Positions 36,330-47,800 of a stretch of 64,000 nucleotides of DNA are shown here, one piece after another. The first letter of the stretch is position 1, and the number at the start of each line of letters is the position of its first letter. The stretch lies in the NCBI RefSeq assembly GCF_036373705.1, contig NC_089863.1, positions 1,345,001 to 1,409,000 of the forward strand, given 5' to 3'. The position numbers were made by a program, and so were the translations under genes. The notes under the pieces are model-generated. The model was not told the origin of the DNA. It worked only from the letters and a program-made list of their open reading frames with translations, and did no database searches. The DNA comes from Amia ocellicauda. Its lineage: Eukaryota; Chordata; Actinopteri; Amiiformes; Amiidae.

Positions 36330-39305
36330 TGTGTGTATTACGCTGTACTGTAGTGAGCTGTAGTGTGTTGTGCTGTGCTGTAGTGTGCTGTGCTGTGCTG
36401 TAGTGTGCTGTAGTGTGCTGTGCTGTGCTGTAGTGTGATGTAGTGTGCTGTGCTGTGCTGTAGTGTGCTGTGCTGTGCTGTAGTGTGATGTAGTGTGCTG
36501 TGCTGTGCTGTGCTGTGCTGTGTTGTGCTGTGCTGTGCTGTGCTGTGCTGTTCTGTGCTGTAGTGTGCTCTGCTGTAGTCTGCTGTGCTGTGTTGTGCTC
36601 TGCTGTAGTGTGCTGTAGTGTGCTGTGCTGTGCTGTGCTGTGCTGTGCTGTAGTGTGCTGTGCTGTGCTGTAGTGTGCTGTAGTGTGCTGTGCTGTGTTG
36701 TGCTGTAGTGTGCTCTGCTGTAGTGTGCTGTGCTGTGCTGTGCTGTGCTGTGCTGTGCTGTAGTGTGCTGTGTTGTGCTGTGCTGTGCTGTAGTGTGCTG
36801 TGCTGTGCTGTAGTGTGATGTAGTGTGCTGTGCTGTGCTGTAGTGTGCTGTACTGTGCTGTAGTGTGATGTAGTGTGCTGTGCTGTGCTGTAGTGTGATG
36901 TAGTGTGCTGTGCTGTGCTGTAGTGTGATGTGCTGTGCTGTGCTGTGCTGTGTTGTGCTGTAGTGTGCTGTGTTGTGCTGTGCTGTAGTGTGTTGTGCTG
37001 TGCTGTGTTGTGCTGTGCTGTGCTGTTCTGTGCTGTAGTGTGCTGTGTTGTGCTGTGCTGTAGTGTGCTGTGCTGTGCTGTGTTGTGCTGTGCTGTAGTG
37101 TGTTGTGCTGTGCTGTGTTGTGCTGTGCTGTGCTGTGCTGTGCTGTTCTGTGCTGTAGTGTGCTGTGTTGTGCTGTGCTGTAGTGTGCTGTAGTGTGCTG
37201 TGCTGTAGTGTGCTGTGCTGTGCTGTAGTGTGATGTAGTGTGCTGTGCTGTGCTGTAGTGTGTTGTGCTGTGCTGTGTTGTGCTGTAGTGTGCTGTGTTG
37301 TGCTGTGCTGTAGTGTGCTGTAGTGTGCTGTGCTGTGCTGTGCTGTGCTGTGCTGTAGCGTGTTGTGCTGTGCTGTGTTGTGCTGTGCTGTGCTGTGCTG
37401 TGCTGTTCTGTGCTGTAGTGTGATGTAGTGTGCTGTGCTGTGCTGTAGTGTGATGTAGTGTGCTGTGCTGTGCTGTGCTGTAGTGTGCTGTGCTGTGCTG
37501 TGCTGTGCTGTGTTGTGTTGTGCTGTGCTGTGCTGTAGTGTGCTGTAGTGTGCTGTGCTGTGCTGTAGTGTGCTGTACTGTGCTGTAGTGTGATGTAGTG
37601 TGCTGTGCTGTGCTGTAGTGTGATGTAGTGTGCTGTGCTGTGCTGTAGTGTGATGTGCTGTGCTGTGTTGTGCTGTGTTGTGCTGTGCTGTAGCATGCTG
37701 TAGTGTGCTGTGCTGTGCTGTGCTGTGCTGTAGCGTGTTGTGCTGTTCTGTGCTGTGCTGTGTTGTGCTGTAGTGTGCTGTAGTGTGCTCTGCTGTACTG
37801 TGCTGTGCTGTAGTGTGCTGTAGTGTGCTGTGCTGTAGTGTGCTGTAGTGTGCTGTGCTGTGCTGTGCTGTGCTGTAGTGTGTTGTGCTGTGCTGTAGTG
37901 TGCTGTGCTGTGTTGTGTTGTACTGTAGTGTGCTGTGCTGTGCTGTGCTGTGCTGTAGTGTGCTGTGCTGTGCTGTAGTGTGCTGTGTTGTGTTTTACTG
38001 TAGTGTGCTGTGCTGTAGTGTGCTGTAGTGTGCTGTGCTGTGCTGTGCTGTGCTGTGCTGTGCTGTAGTGTGCTGTAGTGTGCTGTGCTGTGCTGTGCTG
38101 TGCTGTGCTGTAGTGTGCTGTGCTGTGCTGTAGTGTGCTGTGCTGTGCTGTGCTGTGCTGTGCTGTAGTGTGCTGTGCTGTGCTGTAGTGTGCTGTGCTG
38201 TGCTGTGCTGTGCTGTGCTGTAGTGTGCTGTGTTGTGTTGTACTGTAGTGTGCTGTGCTGTGCTGTGTTGTGCTATAGTGTGCTGTGCTGTGCTGTGCTG
38301 TGTTGTGCTGTGCTGTAGTGTGCTGTGCTGTGCTGTGTTGTGCTATAGTGTGCTGTGCTGTGCTGTGCTGTGTTGTGCTGTGCTGTAGTGTGCTGTGCTG
38401 TGCTGTGCTGTGTTGTACTGTAGTGTGCTGTGCTGTGCTGTAGTGTGCTGTGTTGTGTTGTACTGTAGTGTGCTGTGCTGTGCTGTGCTGTAGTGTGCTG
38501 TGCTGTGCTGTGCTGTGCTGTGCTGTAGTGTGTTGTGCTGTGCTGTGCTGTGTTGTACTGTAGTGTGCTGTGCTGTGCTGTGCTGTAGTGTGCTGTGTTG
38601 TGTTGTACTGTAGTGTGCTGTGCTGTAGTGTGCTGTGTTGTGCTGTGTTGTGTTGTACTGTAGTGTGCTGTGCTGTAGTGTGCTGTGTTGTGTTGTACTG
38701 TAGTGTGCTGTGCTGTAGTGTGCTGTGTTGTGTTTTACTGTAGTGTGCTGTGCTGTAGTGTGCTGTGCTGTGCTGTGCTGTGCTGTGCTGTGCTGTGCTG
38801 TAGTGTGCTGTAGTGTGCTGTGCTGTGCTGTGCTGTGCTGTGCTGTGCTGTAGTGTGCTGTAGTGTGCTGTGCTGTGCTGTGCTGTAGTGTGCTGTGCTG
38901 TGCTGTAGTGTGCTGTGCTGTGCTGTGCTGTGCTGTGCTGTAGTGTGCTGTGTTGTGTTGTACTGTAGTGTGCTGTGCTGTAGTGTGCTGTAGTGTGCTG
39001 TGCTGTGCTGTAGTGTGCTGTGCTGTGCTGTAGTGTGCTGTGCTGTGCTGTAGTGTGCTGAGCTGTGCTGTGCTGTGCTGTAGTGTGCTGTGCTGTAGTG
39101 TGCTGTAGTGTGCTGTGCTGTGCTGTAGTGTGCTGTGCTGTGCTGTAGTGTGCTGTGCTGTGCTGTGCTGTAGTGTGCTGTGCTGTGTTGTACTGTAGTG
39201 TGCTGTGCTGTAGTGTGCTGTAGTGTGCTGTGCTGTGCTGTAGTGTGCTGAGCTGTGCTGTGCTGTGCTGTGCTGTGCTGTGCTGTGTTGTGCTGAGCTG
39301 TGCTG
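36330..39305. repeat. Pentamer satellite (TGTGC/TGTAG), about 3 kb
   Basis: Near-perfect array of TGTGC units with TGTAG, TGTTG and TGATG variants. On the minus strand a 452-codon and a 204-codon open frame ([10 protein letters not shown] type) arise only because the pentamer lacks stops in that direction. Confidence 0.97.
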
Positions 39306-39560
39306 TACGGAGGTGAAAGGGATACAGTGTCTACAGTATCTGTTACCACTTACTATAAATACCAGAGGAGCCCCCTCTCCCTCTTCCTCTCTCTGTCCCT
39401 CTCTCTCTCTGTAATGGGATACAGGATTTCCGCCTGAGCCCCCCGAGGACCTGGCAGGCTCTCAGAGTGGCACACTGACCCTCTCTCTCTCTCTCTGTCT
39501 CTTGATCTCTCTCTATCTGTATATCTGTCCACCCACCGGTCTCTTTGTCTCCCTCCGCAG

Positions 39561-39844
39561 TGCACACAGCAGGTGACTGGGACAGAGCTGGACAGTGGTG
39601 GACACAGAGCAGAGAGGCTGGAGTCCGTAGCTCCCACTGAGCGCTGAGATGGACACTCCTGAGGTAAGAGTGTCTCTCTGTCTCTCTGTCGCAGGGCTCC
39701 AGTCCAGCGGGGTCTCAGCCCTGGTCCTGAGAGACACAGTCTAGTCCAGCAGGGTGTCCAGCTGTATCAACACTGATAATCAGTACCTCCTCTGTCCAGC
39801 AGGGGGCAACTGAGTCATGGCATCCCAGTCAGTGTGTTTTAATC

Positions 39845-39893
<49 letters not shown>

Positions 39894-40897
39894 GGTGCCC
39901 TCCCCCTCCTCAGACACTGCCCCTCCCCCGAGGCCAGAGGTGCTGGTGATCCCACTGCGACCCTGCCCTGAGACAACGCCCCCCTCCCCCGGCCCAGCTT
40001 CCTCCCCCTCTCCCTCGCCCCAGTCGCCCCCTCCACGAGCACTGACCATATCCCCGCCTGGGACCCCAACGTCCCCCATCTCCCCCAGCAAGGAACGTGA
40101 GTAACCCCCCCTTCAATTCAATTAAATGAGCTTTATTGCCATGATATTGGTATGTCCACACACTGTCCCCCAGGCCGGTGTCCACACACTGTCTGGTTGG
40201 TTTCCACCTCTCCCAGGTCACAGTGACTACACAGCCACTGAGGTTAGCTTCATTCCTGTGAACCCCTCTCTCTCTCCCTCTCTCTCTCCCTCCCTCTCTA
40301 TCTCTCAGGGTCTCTTTCTCTCAGCAGTCCAGAGCTGTTGTCGGAGCTGAAGGCTACTCGAACCCTGCGCCACATCCCAGCTACCACCGGACTGACCACC
40401 GTGTTCTCCGGCCGGGGTCGAGCGGTTAGTCTGTTCGTCTGTGTGTGCGTGTGTGTTGGTGTGTGTGTCTCTGTGTCTCTCTGTGTGTCTGTATATCTCT
40501 GTGTCTCTTTCTCTCTGTGTCTCTGTCTCTCTGTGTGTCTCTGTCTCTCTGTGTCTCTGTGTCTCTCTGAGTGTCTCCGTGTCTCTCTGTGTGTCTCTCT
40601 GTGTGTCTCTGTCTGTCTGTGTGTGTGTGTGTCTGTCTCCCTGTCTCCCTGTGTCTCTGTGTCTCTCTGTGTGTCTGTCAGTGTGTAACAGTTTTCATCT
40701 ATATGAACTGTTTTTTGTGTCTGTTTTGTGTCATCCACCTCAGAACTCTGGCTCCGACAACAACAGCAAAACACTGTCACATGATTTGCCGGCCAGCACA
40801 GCCAATGGGAGCAGAGGAGTGGAGAAGAGCAGGCATTTAGCCAATGGGACCCAGGATTAAATTCAGTCTTCTATTTTATTCAGATTCCATACTGTAG

Positions 40898-40975
<78 letters not shown>

Positions 40976-41135
40976 AGCAGTGAGTGTGTCAGTCAGTGTC
41001 AGTCAGTCAGTCAGTGTCAGTCAGTCAGTGTGTCAGTCAGTCAGTCAGTCAGTGTGTCAGTTATTCTGTCAATGATTATGGAGTTAATAATAATAATTGA
41101 ATATTATTGTTCACTGGAATGTCAAAAAATAAACT
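39561..41135 (+). CDS. Small Pro/Ser-rich protein, unrecognised
   Basis: Transcript model: acceptor at 39560, start ATG at 39649, coding exons 39649-39663, 39895-40096, 40309-40424, 40744-40860; 450 bases, 149 residues, all junctions in phase. 3'UTR with a long (TA)n and AATAAA near 41129. The N-terminal half is low complexity ([20 protein letters not shown], then [12 protein letters not shown]). The conserved-looking part is [37 protein letters not shown]. There is no signal peptide, membrane segment or known domain that I can name; charged, Ser-rich tail ending ANGTQD. A first untranslated exon should lie upstream. Position beside chrne and gltpd2 does not reveal its role. The SGRxNSGS-like stretch faintly recalls smoothelin proteins, too weak to assign. 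Confidence 0.6.
40440..40685. repeat. GTCTCTGTGTCTCTCTGTGT repeat
   Basis: TCTGTG-rich tandem repeat in the last intron of the unrecognised gene. Confidence 0.85.
40904..40972. repeat. (TA)n microsatellite
   Basis: Uninterrupted TA dinucleotides in the 3'UTR of the unrecognised gene. Confidence 0.97.
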
Positions 41136-41139
41136 CAGG

Positions 41140-41285
41140 TATAAACTGAAAACGTGTGTGAGTGTGAGTGTGTGTGTGTGTGTGTGAGTGTGATAAGGTT
41201 ATTTTGCAGGTCCAGGCACAGTCCACAGTCCATACCCTGATATCTTTCAGATTCACACAACACGACTTCAGAACAGTGCAGTGTA

Positions 41286-41321
<36 letters not shown>

Positions 41322-41768
41322 CCTGCGTTAACGCACAGGGTGTGTCCACAGGGGTTACTCGGAGGCAGGGGGCTGAGTCTCTGTATCTGTTGGGTAGAGA
41401 GACAGCAGAGCTGGACAGCAGACTAACCTCTGGACCCTGATAGACACACACAGCCCGGGGGGAGTAAAAGAGAGGGATGAGGGAGAAAGAGATAGAGAGA
41501 GGGAGAGAAGGGGGGTAGAGGAAGAGAGACGTGGCAGAGGAAGAGAGAGAGGGAGACAGGGTAGAAAGAGTGACAGGCATTTGAAAATTAAGGAAGGCAA
41601 GACAGGGAAAGAAAGAACAGAGAGAGAGGGACGGAGAGAACGAGGGAGAGACGCAAACAGGAAGAGATAAGTACAGAGAGATAAGAGAGAACTGAGAGAG
41701 AGAGAGAGAAAGACACAGAGACTGAGAGAGAGGAGAGGAGAGGTCTGAGGGAGACACAGAGACAGACA

Positions 41769-41828
<60 letters not shown>

Positions 41829-42002
41829 CAGTGTGGACGGTGGGGAGAGACAAAGAGACCAGAGAGGAGAAGAGAGCGAGACACTGACAGACAGGGGTTT
41901 CGGAGAGAGAGACAGAGACAGGACAGGAGAGAGAGAGAGACAGAGTGGGGGAGGAGCGGAGAGACGGAGACACAGAAGAGCGAGGGAGGGAGGGGGCCGG
42001 GG
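41140..42002. other. Spacer upstream of gltpd2
   Basis: Two GT/CA microsatellites (41155-41190, 41288-41318), a stretch of unique sequence, then a 500-base GA-rich tract (41460-41970) running up to the gltpd2 start. No gene recognised. Confidence 0.6.
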
Positions 42003-43965
42003 ATGGCGTGCTGGCTGTCGTTCCGGTTAGCGTTCAGCTGGCGCGGACGGTACCTGCTGCCCCTCGCCCTCGCCGCCCTGCTGCTGTTCCTCGGGTCGGC
42101 CTGGCTCCGTGAGTACCGGCTGCTCAATCGGCCAATCGATTAATCAATCAGTCAGCCAACCTGCCAATGACAGAGCTTCACTGATCCTGCAATTAACCAA
42201 TTAATAAATCCATCAGCTGCATTATTGTATAGTAAGTGTGTAGTGTGAGTGTGTAGTAAGTGTGAGTGTGAATGTGTAGTGTGATTGAGTGTGTAGTAAG
42301 TGTGTAGTGTGAGTGTGTAGTAAGTGTGAGTGTGTGTAGTGTGAATGTGTAGTGTGATTGTGTAGTGTGATTGAGTGTGTAGTAAGTGTCAATGTGTAGT
42401 GTATGCATGTAGGGAGAGTCTGTAGTTTGAGTGTGTAGAAAGTGTGAGTGTGAATGTGTAGTGTGATTGAGTGTGTAGTAAGTGTGTAGTGTGAGTGTGT
42501 AGTAAGTGTGAGTGTGTGTAGTGTGAATGTGTAGTGTGATTGTGTAGTGTGATTGAGTGTGTAGTAAGTGTCAATGTGTAGTGTATGCATGTAGGGAGAG
42601 TCTGTAGTTTGAGTGTGTAGAAAGTGTGAGTGTGTAGTATTTGTGTATTAAGAGTGAGTGTGATCCCAACCTTCTGTCAGCAGAATCTGCTCTGGAAAGC
42701 TGTGCTGGTCACTGGCCCTGCCTGAGCGCCTACAGACAGGACAGCATAGATGGACAGAGGGACAGACACCGCCCTGAGACACATGAAAAGGACAGTGAGG
42801 TGAGACAGAGAGAGGGACAGACACCGAGACACACAGAGAGGACAGTGAGATGAGAAAGAGAGAGGGACAGACACTGAGACACACGGAGAGGACAGTGAGG
42901 TGAGACAGAGAGAGGGACAGACACTGAGACACACGGAGAGGACAGTGAGGTGAGACATGGACAGGGAGTTGGGGAAGAGGGGAGGTTTACACACAGTTTA
43001 CTCCACAGTTACACTGACACCTCTCTCCCTGCCCCTGTCCTCCCTCCCTCCTTCAGCCCCTCCTTGCCCCGACCCCGGCCCCGGAGACAGACCACACGCT
43101 CTGGGGGTCAGAGGTCGGACTGCGGGCGTGTCCGGGACAGCGGTTCCAGATGGGGCGCACCCTGTGGGCCTTCGAGACGGCAGTGACCGACGACCAGGAC
43201 ATCCTTCTGGACAGATACCTGGCGGGCTGGGAGGAACTGGTCAAGTGAGGGACTGACCGCTCACTAACCTGATTGACTGACACACTGACAGATTGATTCA
43301 CTCTCTCTCTCTCTCTCTCCAGGTTCTTGGAGGCTCTGGGTTCAGTATTGGGTTTCATCTCCCAGGAAGTAACGGGCAAGATCGGCCAGATCAGAGGGCT
43401 GGCAGAGAGAGAGGGGGTTATAGGCATGGACACACACAGAGACACACACAGACAGACGCACACAGACCCAGCCCAGGCAGCCCTCAGCACCCTGCCCCCT
43501 GGCCCCATCCCTCTGCCTGAGCCGTACCGGACCCTGCGCTCCATGGTCCGGGGGGAGCTGGACCGGGGGCTGGTGGACTTTAGCCGGCAGACGGTCTCTG
43601 GCTGCCGGACGGTGCTGCGGCTCCACCGGGCCCTGCTGTGGCTGACCACCTTCCTGCGGCGGCTGGGCTCGGACCGGCACCGCCACCCCTCCGAGCTGTG
43701 CCGGGACTCGTACCGCCTGGCCTTGGCACCGTACCACGGCTGGCTGGTCCGGCAGGCCGCCGAGCTCGCATTCCTGGCGGTGCCGGACAGGCCCACTTTC
43801 CTCCGGCTGATCTGTGTGGAGGGCAGGGAGGGAGCGGGAGGAGTGGGAGGGGACAGCGAGGCGGCGGTGCTCCAGGTCCTGGACCGGGCGGTCCGCTCCA
43901 TGCACACAGTGTACAACATCACTCAGCACACACTGCAGCTGCACAACATGCTGCAGCTGCCATAG
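42003..43965 (+). CDS. gltpd2: Glycolipid transfer protein domain-containing protein 2
   Basis: Member of the GLTP/CPTP superfamily, which carries single sphingolipids (glycolipids or ceramide-1-phosphate) in an all-helical pocket. Exons 42003-42108, 42681-42799, 43057-43244, 43323-43965; 1056 bases, 351 residues (human 291). The N-terminus has an uncleaved-anchor or signal segment (YLLPLALAALLLFLGSAWL). The GLTP fold follows with FETAVTDDQDILLDRYLAGW, EELVKFLEALGSVLGFISQE, ALLWLTTFLRRL and LALAPYHGWLVRQAAELAF, whose DD, W and H are the headgroup-binding type residues. Between helices is a long Pro-rich linker (DPAQAALSTLPPGPIPLPEP). Exon 2 begins at a CAGCAG tandem acceptor, so one residue may be optional. 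Neighbouring chrne matches human 17p13.2. Confidence 0.9.
42228..42650. repeat. GTGTGTAGTAAGTGTGAG repeat with a 182-bp higher-order unit
   Basis: In gltpd2 intron 1, units of GTGTGTAGTGTGATTGA and GTAGTAAGTGTGTAG form a block that is repeated almost exactly with an offset of 182 bases (42228-42408 and 42410-42590). Confidence 0.85.
42741..42950. repeat. Splice-donor minisatellite at gltpd2 exon 2, four copies of 50 bp
   Basis: The exon 2 end, GGACAGTGAG then GTGAGACAGAGAGAGGGACA, is repeated at exact 50-base intervals: GACAGTGAG starts at 42791 (true exon edge), 42841, 42891 and 42941. Three of the four have GT after the GAG; the second has AT. The repeated unit spans about 40 bases of coding sequence and the donor. 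Confidence 0.93.
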
Positions 43966-44803
43966 GGAGGGACGAGGCCAGGCTTACTCTTTGGTCTGTG
44001 TTCTCTCATGTTCTAGATTGTTTCGATGTTCTCAGTTCTCAGCCCACGCATTGGACGCACAGAATGCATTGTTTTTTCGTTTGCGCTCTGTCTCTCTCTC
44101 AGGTCTGGGTTCCTCTCTCGTCACTCATCTTTGGTTCGTTTGTTTCTCGAGCTGTCCTTGGTCATCCAATCAGAGGAGGCTCTGTGACTACTTCACCGCT
44201 GCCGTGTTCTCCAGCAGGAGACTCGTCATTCTGAGTGTGTTGTCTGTGCTGTTCAGAGCTTTGTGTGTTTGCTGTTGCTATACCTGTATTGTCTTCTATA
44301 TCATATCTGTTTCAATCCCACTGTCACCCATTCCTGTAATAAGCCTGGGGAGGGCGAGGTAGATAGGTAAGACCCCCCAGGGCTTACATTCATCGCACGT
44401 AGGGTTGGGTTCTGTTTGAACACACTAGGCTAGTCCTTCACGGGGTGCCACAACGTGTATTATTGGGCTAGACTAGGAGGGTGCTGACTGAGTGGCTTAA
44501 ATAGGTTGGGGTTTTCTTTATTTCTTTGATTTGGCACCCGTGTGTTCGTCCTCCCTTTAGTTCTGTGATTTTGCTATGCATTGTGTTGATCCGGGGTATG
44601 TGTTATGCCCCAGTCTTAAGTTATTGATGTCCCAACAATAAATATTTATTATTTTACCCCATTGTCCGTGACCCTGTTCTGTCTCCCCACTGTTCGCTCA
44701 CCTCACCACACTGTCCCCAGTCACGTGTGCAGGTGCATTATGTTGCGTTTTATCCCACACACTTTCAACCCCTAGATCCTAAACCGGGGGGGAGTTCGTA
44801 ACA
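43966..44803 (+). mobile_element. gltpd2 3' region, possibly including an LTR fragment (fossil)
   Basis: About 840 bases of unique sequence follow the gltpd2 stop. The second half has LTR-like order on the plus strand: a TATA-like GGCTTAAATAGG (44495), AATAAA (about 44637) and an end GTTCGTAACA just after a G-run (44786-44803), where the satellite begins abruptly. The same AATAAA may serve as the gltpd2 poly(A) signal. The 5' limit is not visible and no internal region is attached, so the LTR reading is tentative. Confidence 0.35.
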
Positions 44804-47800
44804 TCTGTGTCTCTGTGTCTCAGTGTTCAGTGTCTCAGTGTTCAGTGTCTCAGTGTTCTGTGTCTCTGTGTCTCAGTGTTCTGTGTCTGTGTGTTCTGTG
44901 TCTCAGTGCTCTGTGTCTCAGTGTCTCAGTGTTCTGTGTCTCTGTGTCTCTGTCTCAGTGTTCTGTGTCTCAGTGTTCTGTGTCTGTGTGTTCTGTGTCT
45001 CAGTGCTCTGTGTCTCTGTGTCTCTGTCTCAGTGCTCTGTGTCTCAGTGTTCAGTGTCTCAGTGTTCTGTGTCTCTGTGTCTCTGTCTTAGTGTTCTGTG
45101 TCTCAGTGTCTCAGTGTTCTGTGTCTCTGTGTCTCAGTGTTCAGTGTCTCAGTGTTCTGTGTCTCAGTGCTCTGTGTCTCAGTGTTCAGTGTCTCTGTGT
45201 CTCTGTCATAGTGTTCTGTGTCTGTGTTCTGTGTTCTGTGTCTCTGTGTCTCAGTGTTCTGTGTTCTGTGTCTCTGTGTCTCAGTGTTCTGTGTCTCTGT
45301 GTCTCAGTGTTCTGTGTCTGTGTGTTCTGTGTCTCAGTGCTCTGTGTCTCTGTGTCTCTGTCTCAGTGCTCTGTGTCTCAGTGTTCAGTGTCTCAGTGTT
45401 CTGTGTCTCTGTGTCTCTGTCTTAGTGTTCTGTGTCTCAGTGTCTCAGTGTTCTGTGTCTCTGTGTCTCAGTGTTCAGTGTCTCAGTGTTCTGTGTCTCA
45501 GTGCTCTGTGTCTCAGTGTTCAGTGTCTCTGTGTCTCTGTCATAGTGTTCTGTGTCTGTGTTCTGTGTTCTGTGTCTCTGTGTCTCAGTGTTCTGTGTCT
45601 CTGTGTCTCAGTGTTCTGTGTCTGTGTGTTCTGTGTCTCAGTGTTCTGTGTCTCTGTGTCTCTGTCTCAGTGCTCTGTGTCTCAGTGTCTCAGTGTTCTG
45701 TGTCTCTGTGTCTCTGTCTCAGTGCTCTGTGTCTCAGTGTCTCAGTGTTCTGTGTCTCTGTGTCTCTGTGTCTCAGTGTTCTGTGTCTGTGTGTTCTGTG
45801 TCTCAGTGCTCTGTGTCTCAGTGCTCTGTGTCTCAGTGTCTCAGTGTTCTGTGTCTCTGTCTCAGTGCTCTGTGTCTCAGTGTTCAGTGTCTCAGTGTTC
45901 TGTGTCTCTGTCTTAGTGTTCTGTGTCTCAGTGTCTCAGTGTCTCAGTGTTCTGTGTCTCTGTGTCTCAGTGTCTCAGTGTTCTGTGTCTCTGTGTCTCT
46001 GTCTCAGTGTTCTGTGTCTCAGTGTTCTGTGTCTGTGTGTTCTGTGTCTCAGTGCTCTGTGTCTCTGTGTCTCTGTCTCAGTGCTCTGTGTCTCAGTGTT
46101 CAGTGTCTCAGTGTTCTGTGTCTCTGTGTCTCTGTCTTAGTGTTCTGTGTCTCAGTGTCTCAGTGTTCTGTGTCTCTGTGTCTCAGTGTTCAGTGTCTCA
46201 GTGTTCTGTGTCTCAGTGCTCTGTGTCTCAGTGTTCAGTGTCTCTGTGTCTCTGTCATAGTGTTCTGTGTCTGTGTTCTGTGTTCTGTGTCTCTGTGTCT
46301 CAGTGTTCTGTGTCTCTGTGTCTCAGTGTTCTGTGTCTGTGTGTTCTGTGTCTCAGTGTTCTGTGTCTCTGTGTCTCTGTCTCAGTGCTCTGTGTCTCAG
46401 TGTCTCAGTGTTCTGTGTCTCTGTGTCTCTGTCTCAGTGCTCTGTGTCTCAGTGTCTCAGTGTTCTGTGTCTCTGTGTCTCTGTCTCAGTGCTCTGTGTC
46501 TCAGTGTCTCAGTGTTCTGTGTCTCTGTGTCTCTGTGTCTCAGTGTTCTGTGTCTGTGTGTTCTGTGTCTCAGTGCTCTGTGTCTCAGTGCTCTGTGTCT
46601 CAGTGTCTCAGTGTTCTGTGTCTCTGTGTCTCTGTCTCAGTGCTCTGTGTCTCAGTGTTCAGTGTCTCAGTGTTCTGTGTCTCTGTCTTAGTGTTCTGTG
46701 TCTCAGTGTCTCAGTGTCTCAGTGTTCTGTGTCTCTGTGTCTCTGTCTTAGTGTTCTGTGTCTCTGTGTCTCTGTGTCTCAGTGTTCTGTGTCTCTGTGT
46801 CTCAGTGCTCTGTGTCTCTGTGTCTCTGTCTCAGTGTTCTGTGTCTCAGTGTTCTGTGTCTCTGTGTCTCTGTCTTAGTGTTCTGTGTCTCTGTGTCTCA
46901 GTGTTCTGTGTCTCTGTGTCTCAGTGCTCTGTGTCTCTGTCTCAGTGTTCAGTGTCTCAGTGTTCAGTGTCTCAGTGTTCTGTGTCTCAGTGTCTCAGTG
47001 TTCTGTGTCTCAGTGTCTCAGTGTTCTGTGTCTCTGTGTCTCTGTCTCAGTGTTCAGTGTCTCAGTGTTCAGTGTCTCAGTGTTCTGTGTTCTGTCTCAG
47101 TGTTCAGTGTCTCTGTGTTCTGTGTCTCTGTGTCTCTGTCTCAGTGCTCTGTGTCTCAGTGTCTCAGTGTTCTGTGTCTCTGTGTCTCTGTCTCAGTGCT
47201 CTGTGTCTCAGTGTTCAGTGTCTCAGTGTTCTGTGTCTCTGTGTCTCAGTGTTCTGTGTCTGTGTGTTCTGTGTCTCAGTGCTCTGTGTCTCTGTGTCTC
47301 TGTCTCAGTGCTCTGTGTCTCAGTGTTCAGTGTCTCAGTGTTCTGTGTCTCTGTGTCTCTGTCTTAGTGTTCTGTGTCTCAGTGTCTCAGTGTTCTGTGT
47401 CTCTGTGTCTCAGTGTTCAGTGTCTCAGTGTTCTGTGTCTCAGTGTCTCAGTGTTCTGTGTCTCTGTGTCTCAGTGTTCAGTGTCTCTGTGTCTCAGTGT
47501 TCAGTGTCTCAGTGTTCTGTGTCTCTGTCTCAGTGCTCTGTGTCTCAGTGTTCAGTGTCTCATTGTTCTGTGTTCTGTCTCAGTGTTCAGTGTCTCAGTG
47601 TTCTGTGTTCTGTCTCAGTGTTCTGTGTCTCTGTGTCTCAGTGTCTCAGTGTTCAGTGTCTCAGTGTTCTGTGTCTCTGTGTCTCAGTGTTCTGTGTCTC
47701 TGTGTCTCAGTGTCTCAGTGTTCAGTGTCTCAGTGTTCTGTGTCTCTGTGTCTCAGTGTTCTGTGTCTCTGTGTCTCAGTGTCTCAGTGCTCTGTGTCTC

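Noticed and set aside
36338-37696. 452-codon minus-strand open frame rich in Gln, His, Thr and Ser
   Set aside because: Read-through of a TGTGC/TGTAG pentamer array.
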